This document shows, piece by piece, positions 29,651 to 37,361 of a DNA stretch of 64,000 bases. The DNA is taken from assembly GCF_014200175.1 (NCBI RefSeq), contig NZ_JACHBD010000002.1, forward strand, positions 62,001 through 126,000, read 5' to 3'. Origin of the DNA: Rhizobium lentis (lineage in GTDB: Bacteria; Pseudomonadota; Alphaproteobacteria; Rhizobiales; Rhizobiaceae). A program made the translations under genes and the position numbers. The first letter of the stretch is position 1. Every line of letters starts with the position of its first letter. The notes under the pieces are model-generated. The model made no database searches and was not told the origin of the DNA. It saw only the letters and a list, made by a program, of their open reading frames with translations.

Positions 29651-31315
29651 TCAATCCAGACGGATATAGGGCACGTCCTTCTTCACCACCTCATCCAGCG
29701 CCTCTTCGTAGCCCGCGTCAGCATACCGCATGACCCCCAAGGCGGTGTCGTTGGTCAGCGCGTGGTCGAGCCGCTCGTCGGCGGCTTCGGTGCCGTCGGC
29801 GATGACGGTGACGCCGCAGCTCGTCATGTAGCCGGCATAGCCGCCGCCGCCGGAATGGACGACGACGAGATCGGCCATCGACGAGCATAGCATCATCGCG
29901 TCGATCAGCGGCCAGTCGGCGATCGCGTCGGAACCGTCCCTCATCCGCTCGGTCATGATATTGGGATGCGCCATGGCGGCGGCATCGAGATGGTCGCGGG
30001 AAAATGCGACGGGGCCTTTCAGTTCGCCGCCTGCGACCAGCGCATTGACGCGCCGCGCCAGCATCGTGCGTTCGCCGTGGCCGAGCCAGGCGATGCGCGC
30101 TGGCAGCCCCTCGAAGGGAACGTGCTCGCGGGCCAGCCGGATCCAGTTCGTGATGATTTTGTTGTCGGGAAACATCTCGAGCAGCAGATCGTCGATGCGG
30201 GCTATATCGCTCTCCTCGCCCGACAGCGCCATCCAGCGGAAGGGGCCGATCGCCCGGGCAAAGAGCGGCCTGAGATAGGCCTCGGTGAAGATCGGAATGT
30301 CGAAGGCATTGGTGACACCGCCATCTTTCGCCTGGGTGCGGATCAGGTTGCCGTTGTCGAAGACCTCGGAGCCGCGTTTCTGGAAGTCCAGCATCGCAGT
30401 CACATGCTCGACGATCGAGGCGCGGCTTGCCGCCATCAACTGCCCCTGGCCATCGTCGCGCAGTTCTCTCACCTGATCGAGGCTCATGCCCTTCGGCACA
30501 TAGCCGTAGACGAGATCGTGCGCCGAGGTCTGGTCGGTGACGATGTCGGGCACGATGCCGCGCCTTGCGATTTCGGGATAGACCTCCGCCGCATTGCCGA
30601 CGAGGCCAACGGAGAGCGCCCGCCTGTCCTTCACCGCCGCATCGATCATCTCAAGGGCGGTATCGAGATCGGGCGCGACCTCCTGGAGATAACCGATCTG
30701 CTGGCGCTTGCGGGCGCGCTCCGGATCGATGTCGACGCAGAGGATCGCAGCCCCTGCCATGCGGCCGGCGAGCGGCTGCGCCCCGCCCATGCCGCCGAGG
30801 CCGGCCGTCAGCACGAAGCGGCCGGCGAGATCGCCGCCGAAGCGCCGCTCGGCGATGCGCATAAAGATCTCGTAGGTTCCCTGGATGACACCCTGGCTGC
30901 CGATATATTGCCAGGCGCCCGCCGTCAGTCCGCCCCAGCAGATCAGTCCCTTGCGCTGCAGCTCGTAGAACACCTCGGCCTTTGCCCATTGCCCGACGAT
31001 ATTGCAGTTCGCCATGATGACGAGTGGCGCCTTGGCATGCGTCTTCACCAGCCCGATCGGCTTGCCGGACTGGATCAGCAGCGTCTGATCCTCCTCCATC
31101 TCGGTCAGCGCTTTGACGATGCCCTTGTGCGCTGTCCAGCTGCGAGCCGCCTTGCCGAGTGCGGCATAGACGATCAGGTTTTCGGGATCCTCGCCGACGG
31201 ACAACACATTTTCGAGCAGCCGCAGCAACGCTTCCTGTCGCCAGCCCTTGGCGCGCAGCTCCGGCCCGCCGGGAATCGGAAATTTTGGATGACGCGGATT
31301 GGCCTTCGACATCAC
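29651..31315 (-). CDS. Urocanase-family hydratase, probable thiourocanate hydratase
   Basis: A 554-residue NAD-dependent urocanase homologue with the family blocks LLIQSGKPIGLVKTHAKAP, GSQGVIQGTYEIF, TAGLGGMGGAQPL and VTDQTSAHD. It differs from true HutU where the active-site Cys block GLPARICWVGLG reads GLPARIAWLGHGER, and the HHGGGVGMG block reads HSGGGGYAG. There are no hutH/hutI/hutG genes nearby; instead it lies with a DUF917 desulfurase, a hydantoinase and a carbamoylase. Thiourocanate hydratases are known urocanase relatives in ergothioneine breakdown, and I infer that role. Family certain; substrate inferred. Confidence 0.8.
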   Translation of the reverse strand: MMSKANPRHPKFPIPGGPELRAKGWRQEALLRLLENVLSVGEDPENLIVYAALGKAARSWTAHKGIVKALTEMEEDQTLLIQSGKPIGLVKTHAKAPLVIMANCNIVGQWAKAEVFYELQRKGLICWGGLTAGAWQYIGSQGVIQGTYEIFMRIAERRFGGDLAGRFVLTAGLGGMGGAQPLAGRMAGAAILCVDIDPERARKRQQIGYLQEVAPDLDTALEMIDAAVKDRRALSVGLVGNAAEVYPEIARRGIVPDIVTDQTSAHDLVYGYVPKGMSLDQVRELRDDGQGQLMAASRASIVEHVTAMLDFQKRGSEVFDNGNLIRTQAKDGGVTNAFDIPIFTEAYLRPLFARAIGPFRWMALSGEESDIARIDDLLLEMFPDNKIITNWIRLAREHVPFEGLPARIAWLGHGERTMLARRVNALVAGGELKGPVAFSRDHLDAAAMAHPNIMTERMRDGSDAIADWPLIDAMMLCSSMADLVVVHSGGGGYAGYMTSCGVTVIADGTEAADERLDHALTNDTALGVMRYADAGYEEALDEVVKKDVPYIRLD

Positions 31316-31342
31316 GGGTTCCTCGCTTGGCTTTCTGCTTTT

Positions 31343-31367
31343 CCCTTCTCCCCGCCGGGGAGAAGGG
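31343..31367. repeat. Perfect 12-bp inverted repeat inside the operon
   Basis: CCCTTCTCCCCG, one base, CGGGGAGAAGGG. It lies in the only sizeable gap of the six-gene cluster, between the TfoX-like and hydratase genes, and may attenuate or stabilise the message. The same CTTCTCCCC/GGAGAAGG core occurs inside the palindrome at 52869-52939. Confidence 0.7.
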
Positions 31368-31380
31368 GATAGCTAATTGG

Positions 31381-31710
31381 TCACTTGCCTGGCAGCGATT
31401 CCACATAGGCAAGCGCCGCATCGAGCAGGCGCCGTCTCAGGGCATCGTCGCCGTAAGCCTCTGCAGAGGCGCGCAGCCAGCCGTGCATGACTCGCTCGCC
31501 CATCAGCATCCGGATTACGCCCGGCAGCGCCAACGCCCAATCATCATTGCCCTTGCCGAGACGGATCAGCATGCCGTCACCGCGCGCGCCGCAGAGAAGA
31601 TTGCCGTTCAGCAGGAAGGCCCGGCCGCCGAACATCGATTTTTCGGTCAGCCCCGGCCGATCGCCAAGTTCGTCGCGCAGCAGTTCTTCAAGGCCGGGAT
31701 CGCGCGTCAT
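31381..31710 (-). CDS. TfoX/Sxy N-terminal domain protein
   Basis: A 109-residue single-domain protein with the TfoX_N signature KSMFGGRAFLLNGNLLCGARGDGMLIRLG followed by a helical tail. Unlike the E. coli/Haemophilus competence activator it has no C-terminal domain. It is embedded between the desulfurase gene (four bases away) and the hydratase gene, so it is co-transcribed with the proposed ergothioneine pathway. Its role there, if any, is unknown. Confidence 0.82.
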   Translation of the reverse strand: MTRDPGLEELLRDELGDRPGLTEKSMFGGRAFLLNGNLLCGARGDGMLIRLGKGNDDWALALPGVIRMLMGERVMHGWLRASAEAYGDDALRRRLLDAALAYVESLPGK

Positions 31711-31713
31711 GGC

Positions 31714-32811
31714 TCAGGCCTTCGTTTCCAGTGCATAGCGGGCGATCTCGATCCCCATCGCCCTTTCGACGACGGGATAAACGGTGGGATCGCGCACACT
31801 TGCCGACAGCGGGATGATATCCTTTGGCACATGCAGGATGAAGACCTGCATGCCTTCCCTAAGTTGGCCGACGCTGAGCGGCTCGCCCTCCGGTGACAGG
31901 GTGGTGATCACCGCGGGGAAGGTTGCAAGCCGCCCGACATCGGCATCGTCAACGGCCATATATTCGTTCATCACGTGCAGCGTCACCGATTTTACGCCCG
32001 AACCGATGATGATCGTGCCGATGTCGAAGGCTTCCCTGGTGTAGACGACGTCTTTTCGAGAGATGACCCCTTCGGCGAGGATGTGTCCGCCCGTCGTCTT
32101 GCAGATCGCGTCAATGACGGCGGGTCCGCCGCGTTTCTCCGCCGCGATGATCGCTTCTCCAAGGGACAGCGCCATCGAAATGCCGCCGAGCGCCGCATGG
32201 CTGCGGACATAGGAAGCGCGCAGCGGGTTGCGGCAGCTGGCGATGAAGCCGCCGGATTGATCGGCGGCGGCGCGCAGCACCGGCGAGATTTTCGCCGTCG
32301 CCCCCTTCACCACCAGTTCGATATAGCGGTTTTCGGCCCGATTGCCGCCGACGGCGGTCTGGATCATCGGCTCGGGGGAGCCGGCCATGCCGATCGAGCC
32401 CATGTCGCCGGTCGGATGGGCGCGGATATCGCCGACGGCATCGACCACCTTGGTGCCGAGGATCGCCGAGGGCAGCCAGCCATTCAGGGTCGAGGACTTG
32501 CCGTTCTGGCCGATGATCAGCCCGGAAAGCTTTTCGCCCAGCGCCTCCTGCAAGAGTTGCACGGCCTTGACGTAATCGATGCCCTGCATTTCCCAGGGCG
32601 TCGTGGAGGCCGGCGCGCCAATGGCCGCGGCCGTCGCGATCCAGTCATCGTCTCGCAGTTCGTCGACCGAGACCAGCTCCGGTTTGCCGGCATTGACGGC
32701 CGCCAGCCCGAGCATCCGCCCATGATCGGCCCAGCCGCCGCCGCCGGCGGCATAGACGGAGCCGCCCTTGACGGCCGCTTCGACGTCCTTCTCAACCAGT
32801 ATGCGTCCCAT
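31714..32811 (-). CDS. DUF917 / S-methyl thiohydantoin desulfurase family protein
   Basis: A 365-residue DUF917 protein with a glycine-rich N-terminus (VYAAGGGGWADHGR), HPTGDMGSIGMAGSPEP and a C-terminal domain with FDIGTIIIGSGVKS. In the reconstituted ergothioneine pathway a new enzyme type of this family removes sulfur from a thiohydantoin intermediate to give the hydantoin and sulfide. The ATG at 32811 follows GGAGAAGG and overlaps the upstream carbamoylase gene by 20 bases. Neighbours supply the steps before and after. Confidence 0.82.
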   Translation of the reverse strand: MGRILVEKDVEAAVKGGSVYAAGGGGWADHGRMLGLAAVNAGKPELVSVDELRDDDWIATAAAIGAPASTTPWEMQGIDYVKAVQLLQEALGEKLSGLIIGQNGKSSTLNGWLPSAILGTKVVDAVGDIRAHPTGDMGSIGMAGSPEPMIQTAVGGNRAENRYIELVVKGATAKISPVLRAAADQSGGFIASCRNPLRASYVRSHAALGGISMALSLGEAIIAAEKRGGPAVIDAICKTTGGHILAEGVISRKDVVYTREAFDIGTIIIGSGVKSVTLHVMNEYMAVDDADVGRLATFPAVITTLSPEGEPLSVGQLREGMQVFILHVPKDIIPLSASVRDPTVYPVVERAMGIEIARYALETKA

Positions 32812-34072
32812 TGGCCTTCTCCCGCTTCGAATCCGTGTCCATCTCGCGCACCGCCTCGAACAGCACGGCGGCGCCGAGCGCGATGTCGTCATTGTCGGCC
32901 CACTCATCGGCGCAATGGCTGCGGCCCGCCCGGCAGGGCACGAAGATCATGGCCGCCGGCGCCACCTTGGCGATCCAGGCCGTGTCATGTCCGGCGCCCG
33001 AGGCCATGCGCCGATGTTTCGCGCCGACGCGCTCGCAGGCGGCCTCGAGCGTCGAAAGCAGCCCGGCATCGCCCGGTGTCGGCAGATTGTCGGACACCCG
33101 GTCCGGCGCTTCGATCCTCACGCCATAGGCGGTCGCCAGCTTTTCGACATGGCCGTCGAGCCAGCGGCAGAAGGCCTCCATGTCGGCGCGGATTTCGGCG
33201 CGCCCGTCGATCAGCAGCACGACCTTCGACGGCACGACATTGGCGGCATTCGGCTCGATCCTGAATTCGCCGACCGTCGCCGCAAAATGCCCCGGCGTTC
33301 TGGCAAGTTCGGCGGCGGCGTTGCGGATGTCGAGCACCAGCTGCGATGCCGCCACCAGTGCATCCGCCCGCCGGTCCATCGGCGTCGTGCCGGCATGGTC
33401 GGCTCGCCCCTCGACGGCAATTTCGACGCGGGTGATGCCGGCGATCGCGGTGACGATGCCGATATCCTTCCTTTCGGCTTCGAGCACCGGCCCCTGCTCG
33501 ATGTGCAGCTCGAGAAAGCCCGCAATATCCGGCCTCTTCTGCTGCGCCAGGACACCAGGCTCGCCGCCCATCTGGGCAATGCCCCCGGCAAGATCGAGAT
33601 CGCCGCTGACGCGCGAAAGCCAGGCCTCCGGCAGTTGCCCGGTCATGGCGCGGCTGCCGATGCAGGACACTCCGAAGATGCTGACTTCTTCGGCGAGGAA
33701 ATCGACGATCTCCAGATCGTGGTCGAGCTCGATCGTCTGGTCGCAGAGCGCCCGCGCCACCTCAAGCGCCGCGATCACCCCGGCAATGCCGTCGAAGCGG
33801 CCGCCGTCCGGCACCGTGTCGGAATGCGAACCGAGCATGATCGTGCCGAGCCATGGTTTGCGGCCGGTGCGCCGGCCGATCAGATTGCCGGCCGCGTCGA
33901 TCCGCGTTTCCAGTCCGGCCGCCTTCATCCGCGCTTCGAGATAGCTCCGGCCTTCGCGAAAGAGCGGCGAGAAGGCCCGCCGCGTCCAGGGATGCCCCGG
34001 CTCGGTGATCGCGGCCAGCGCCTCGATATCCTCAGCGATCCTTTTGGCATTGACGGGAAGATTGCGGCTCAT
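32792..34072 (-). CDS. M20 family N-carbamoyl-amino-acid hydrolase
   Basis: A 426-residue Zn-dependent amidase of the allantoate amidohydrolase / L-carbamoylase group. Metal ligands are visible in LGSHSDTVPDGGRFDG (H83, D94), FLAEEVSIFG (E128/E129), LELHIEQGP (H190) and a C-terminal SGAGHDTAW. It would hydrolyse an N-carbamoyl amino acid to the amino acid, CO2 and ammonia; in the proposed pathway this is N-carbamoyl-L-glutamate. Its ATG overlaps the stop of the upstream hydantoinase gene by four bases. Confidence 0.87.
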   Translation of the reverse strand: MSRNLPVNAKRIAEDIEALAAITEPGHPWTRRAFSPLFREGRSYLEARMKAAGLETRIDAAGNLIGRRTGRKPWLGTIMLGSHSDTVPDGGRFDGIAGVIAALEVARALCDQTIELDHDLEIVDFLAEEVSIFGVSCIGSRAMTGQLPEAWLSRVSGDLDLAGGIAQMGGEPGVLAQQKRPDIAGFLELHIEQGPVLEAERKDIGIVTAIAGITRVEIAVEGRADHAGTTPMDRRADALVAASQLVLDIRNAAAELARTPGHFAATVGEFRIEPNAANVVPSKVVLLIDGRAEIRADMEAFCRWLDGHVEKLATAYGVRIEAPDRVSDNLPTPGDAGLLSTLEAACERVGAKHRRMASGAGHDTAWIAKVAPAAMIFVPCRAGRSHCADEWADNDDIALGAAVLFEAVREMDTDSKREKANGTHTG

Positions 34073-35448
34073 GCACCGGCTCCCGCAATGACGTGGCGCG
34101 GCGGTGGCCGGACGAACCGGCCGGTGCCCGGTTTGGCCAGCACCCTGCCGCCCTCGGCGATCTTTTCGCCACGCAGGTAGGTTGTCGCCACCGTCCAGGG
34201 CAGGGCCACGCCGTTATAGGGGCTCCAGTCAACGACATTGTTGCCGCTTGCCGATGCATCATAGATGCTTTCCCGCGGTTCCAGCACGGCAATATCGGCA
34301 TCCTTGCCCGGCGTCAGCGCGCCCTTGATATGGTCGAGCCGGAAGTGCTTCGCCGGATTCTCCGCCATCAGCCTGGCCGCCCAAGTCAGCGGAATGCCGC
34401 GCTCGACGGCGCCTTTGACGAAAAGCGGCACCATCACCTCGAGGCCCGGCACGCCGGATGCGTTGGCGAGCATGTCGGGATTGGTCTTGCGGTTCTCCGA
34501 CCAGCTGACGTGATCGGTCGAAACCAGCCAGACATCGCCGTCGGCCACCTTCCGCCAGAGCTTCTCCACCTCTGCGCGCGGCCGCAGCGGCGGGTTGATC
34601 TTCGCTTTGCCGCCGAGGCGCTTCACGTCGTTCTCTTCGTCGAGCGTCAGATAATGGATGCAGCATTCGACGGTCGCCGCAAAGCCGTCATGCCGATAGG
34701 CGCGGGCGATATCGTAGCCGCGCCCGAGCGAGCAATGCACCACATGCGCCGGGCAGCCGGTGGCTGCACCCGTCTCGAAGATCGTGTGCATCGCCAGGAG
34801 TTCGGTGATCGGGGGCCGCGACAGGCCGTGCGCCCGCCAGTCGGTGATGCCGCGTGCCTTCACCTGCTCGATATAGCTGCGCACCGCCTCGTCGTCTTCA
34901 TTGTGCACGCCTGATGTCAGCCCCGTCGGCGCGATGGCGGCAAAGCAGGCGTCGAGCAGGGCCGGCGGGATGCGCGGAAAGCGCTTGGGGTCGGTGCCGA
35001 ATGTCGAGAATTTGAAAGCCGCAACGCCCGCCTCGACCATCTCGCCGATCCGCGCAGTGCCTTCTTCCGGATCGACGGTGCCGTAAAGCGCGAAGTCGAC
35101 ACGCGCCTGTTGGCCGGCATGGTCGACCTTGCGTTTGACTGCCGCCGCCGAGCAGACGAGATCGCCTTCGTCATAGGGCATGTCGACGATCGTCGTGACG
35201 CCGCCGGCCGCTGCCGACCGCGTCGACCAGACGAAGTCCTCCTGGTTCTTCTGGGAAAGCGAATGCACTTGGGCGTCGATCGCGCCAGGCAGGATCAGCG
35301 CTCTGCCGAGCAGATGTCGTTCGCGCGCTGCAGGCGGCACGCCGAGTCCGACCTCGGCGATCTTGCCGTCGCGGGCGGCGACATAGCCCTCTTCGAGAAT
35401 GCGGTCCGGCAGCACCACCGTGCCCTGCAGAACGAGATCGAAGTCCAT
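34069..35448 (-). CDS. Hydantoinase/dihydroorotase-like cyclic amidohydrolase
   Basis: A 459-residue amidohydrolase. It keeps the carboxylated-lysine motif (GVAAFKFSTFG, K146), metal His residues in SGVHNEDD (H182) and HVVHCS (H238) and the catalytic Asp in VSTDHVSWS (D312). The first metal motif, D-x-H-x-H in relatives, reads DAQVH (58-62), so one His is a Gln. The ATG at 35448 follows AGGAGG. Ring opening of hydantoin-5-propionate is the inferred reaction. Confidence 0.83.
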   Translation of the reverse strand: MDFDLVLQGTVVLPDRILEEGYVAARDGKIAEVGLGVPPAARERHLLGRALILPGAIDAQVHSLSQKNQEDFVWSTRSAAAGGVTTIVDMPYDEGDLVCSAAAVKRKVDHAGQQARVDFALYGTVDPEEGTARIGEMVEAGVAAFKFSTFGTDPKRFPRIPPALLDACFAAIAPTGLTSGVHNEDDEAVRSYIEQVKARGITDWRAHGLSRPPITELLAMHTIFETGAATGCPAHVVHCSLGRGYDIARAYRHDGFAATVECCIHYLTLDEENDVKRLGGKAKINPPLRPRAEVEKLWRKVADGDVWLVSTDHVSWSENRKTNPDMLANASGVPGLEVMVPLFVKGAVERGIPLTWAARLMAENPAKHFRLDHIKGALTPGKDADIAVLEPRESIYDASASGNNVVDWSPYNGVALPWTVATTYLRGEKIAEGGRVLAKPGTGRFVRPPPRHVIAGAGA

Positions 35449-35545
35449 GCCGTTCCTCCTAACTGAAGTCAGACCGTCGCCGGCTGGGGCAGGGTGCCAG
35501 GCGCGAGCGTCTTTCGCACGGCATTCGTGCGCCGAGTGGTTAATG

Positions 35546-35592
35546 TAGAACAGGATCCCAATTTTCAGGCCCTGGCTGACATCATCCTGTTC
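35546..35592. repeat. AGAACAGGAT palindrome, copy 1
   Basis: Ends AGAACAGGAT and ATCCTGTTC are inverted across a spacer containing AATTTTCAGG. The right end runs into the stop codon of the ammonia-lyase gene. A second, longer copy lies just upstream of that gene at 37173-37224. Confidence 0.7.
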
Positions 35593-37159
35593 GGCTGGCC
35601 AGCCGCTCCTCGATGGGCTCCGGCGAGCCGAGCGCGAAGAAATCATCGAAGGAGGCAATCGGCACCTGCTCGGTCAGTTTTGCCAGAAAGTCGTCCGATC
35701 CGAGCTCTTCCTCGATCGCCTCCACCTCGGCCGAAAGTGGCCGGTCGACCGTATAAAAAGCCGCGTGTTTGCGCACGACCTGATAAAGCATGCCGGCGAC
35801 GCCCTTCGGTTCGTCTCCGAGAATGTCGATTGCCTGGGCCGACAGCAGTGCCTCGAGTGCCGCAAGCCGCTTCAGCGCCTGCATCTGCCGCTCGAAGCGC
35901 TCGATGACGAGCGGCAGGAAGGCCGCCTCGTCCTCCAGGCCGGCCGCAACGACGAGCGACTGGGCCGAAACGGGACCGGACATCGACAGGACGCGCGAGA
36001 AGATCTCGCCGGCAAGCTTGATGATCGGCCCGAAGCCGGTGGCGATCCGACCCGCCGGCACCAGGTTGACCGGCAAGTCGCGCCGCTGGCCATTGCCGAG
36101 AATGACGCAGCGGTTGAAGGCGTTTCGCGCCGCATGCGCCATGCAGAGGGCGGCCGATTCGAGCAGAATGGTCACATCGAGCGGCAGCGATCCGCCCGAG
36201 GTCATCACCCTGCCTTCGACCACCACGGGATTGTCGTCCGAGCGGCCAGTGGCGGCAAGGATCTTGTGGCCGGTCGACAGCAGGTTTTCGATGACGGCGC
36301 CGAACACCTGGGCGATCATGCGCAGGCTGAGCGGATCTTGCACATGCGTTGCAACAGGCCAGTTCCACTCGTCCGACGCATTGCAGAGCCAGGCGCCGAT
36401 CAGCGCCTCGCGCGCCGTGCCGACATGTCGGACGGCCTTCCAGGGATCGCGGGAGGCGCCGAGCGCGCCGGCCGCCATCATCGCCGTCGCCAGCAGGACA
36501 CGGATCGAGGCCGCCGCATTGCGTGTCGTTTCGGCGGCCGCGGCAAAGCTCACCGCATTGACGCTGAGCGAGGCGAGGCTGTCGCGCGGCGCCATCCGCA
36601 CCGGCTCCAGCCCTGCCGCGCGGAAGGCGTCGGCTGCCTGCATCCGCTTGCCGCGATAGACCGCTTCGCCGACGCCGGTCAGCACTGCGCCGATCTGCCC
36701 CATCAGGCCGATATCGGCGCAGCCGATCGAGCCGGTGCGGCGCACGACCGGAATGAGATCGGCCTCCAGCATCGTGATATAGGCCTCGATCAGCTCCGGC
36801 GTGCAGCCGACCTGGCCGGTCAGCGCCGTATTGACGCGGATCGCCATGGCGTTGCGCACGACGTTGCAGGAAAACGGCGTGCCGGTGCCGAAATGATGGG
36901 CGCGCACCAGGCCGAGATTGAAGGTGTCGAGTTCGTCGGCCGACCACTCCACATCCTTCATGGCGCCGACACCGGTGGTCGAGCCGTAGACCGGCATTCC
37001 GGAAGCGATCGCATCCTCGACGATCTCGCGGGCGATGGCGATGCGCGCCATGCCGGTTGGCGAAGCAGAAATCGCCACCTTGCCCGCACCGATGGTCACC
37101 ATCTCGGCAAAACCGAGCGGCCGTCCGGAAAGTTCGATGCCAGGGCGTTCGTGCTGCAT
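35582..37159 (-). CDS. HAL/PAL-type ammonia-lyase homologue lacking MIO, probable ergothionase
   Basis: A 525-residue member of the aromatic amino-acid lyase fold: VYGSTTGVGAMKD aligns with the HAL YGxNTGFG loop, VQDPLSLRMIAQVFGA with the HAL VQDxYSLR block. The triad that forms the MIO cofactor (Ala-Ser-Gly in GSVGASGDL) is Cys-Ala-Asp at 147-149 (GSIGCADIGLMG), so MIO cannot form the usual way. Ergothionase, which eliminates trimethylamine from ergothioneine, is a related MIO-independent enzyme. First gene of the cluster; AGGAGATC precedes the ATG. Confidence 0.82.
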   Translation of the reverse strand: MQHERPGIELSGRPLGFAEMVTIGAGKVAISASPTGMARIAIAREIVEDAIASGMPVYGSTTGVGAMKDVEWSADELDTFNLGLVRAHHFGTGTPFSCNVVRNAMAIRVNTALTGQVGCTPELIEAYITMLEADLIPVVRRTGSIGCADIGLMGQIGAVLTGVGEAVYRGKRMQAADAFRAAGLEPVRMAPRDSLASLSVNAVSFAAAAETTRNAAASIRVLLATAMMAAGALGASRDPWKAVRHVGTAREALIGAWLCNASDEWNWPVATHVQDPLSLRMIAQVFGAVIENLLSTGHKILAATGRSDDNPVVVEGRVMTSGGSLPLDVTILLESAALCMAHAARNAFNRCVILGNGQRRDLPVNLVPAGRIATGFGPIIKLAGEIFSRVLSMSGPVSAQSLVVAAGLEDEAAFLPLVIERFERQMQALKRLAALEALLSAQAIDILGDEPKGVAGMLYQVVRKHAAFYTVDRPLSAEVEAIEEELGSDDFLAKLTEQVPIASFDDFFALGSPEPIEERLASRTG

Positions 37160-37172
37160 GTGCCAGATCTCC

Positions 37173-37224
37173 TAGAACAGGATGATTTTAGGCCGGTCCG
37201 GCCGAAAATCTGAATCCTGTTCTA
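37173..37224. repeat. AGAACAGGAT palindrome, copy 2
   Basis: TAGAACAGGATGATTTTAGG and GAAAATCTGAATCCTGTTCT are imperfect inverted arms around GCCGGTCCGGCC. It begins 14 bases upstream of the ammonia-lyase ATG, so it must be part of that gene's leader or promoter region. Confidence 0.8.
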
Positions 37225-37235
37225 AATTAAAGAGC

Positions 37236-37288
37236 CAGAGCATGATGTCGCCCGAAAACCGCTCACACTTTTCGGCATCATGCTCTAA
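37236..37288. repeat. Dispersed palindromic repeat, copy 2
   Basis: AGAGCATGATG...CATCATGCTCT with inner arms CCCGAAAACCGCTCACACTTTTCGG; the minus strand reads AAAAGTGTGAGCGGTTTTCGG, the core shared by the other copies in the window. It lies between ubiB and the ammonia-lyase leader. Confidence 0.8.
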
Positions 37289-37361
37289 CGGTGAGACTAA
37301 GCGAGCCCTCCGTTACATGGGATATCCTAAATGCCGAACACAGCATGTTATCCGGAGGCGG

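Noticed and set aside
31159..31896. 245-codon plus-strand frame across the hydratase and TfoX genes
   Set aside because: Antisense to two well-supported genes and interrupted by the intergenic inverted repeat.
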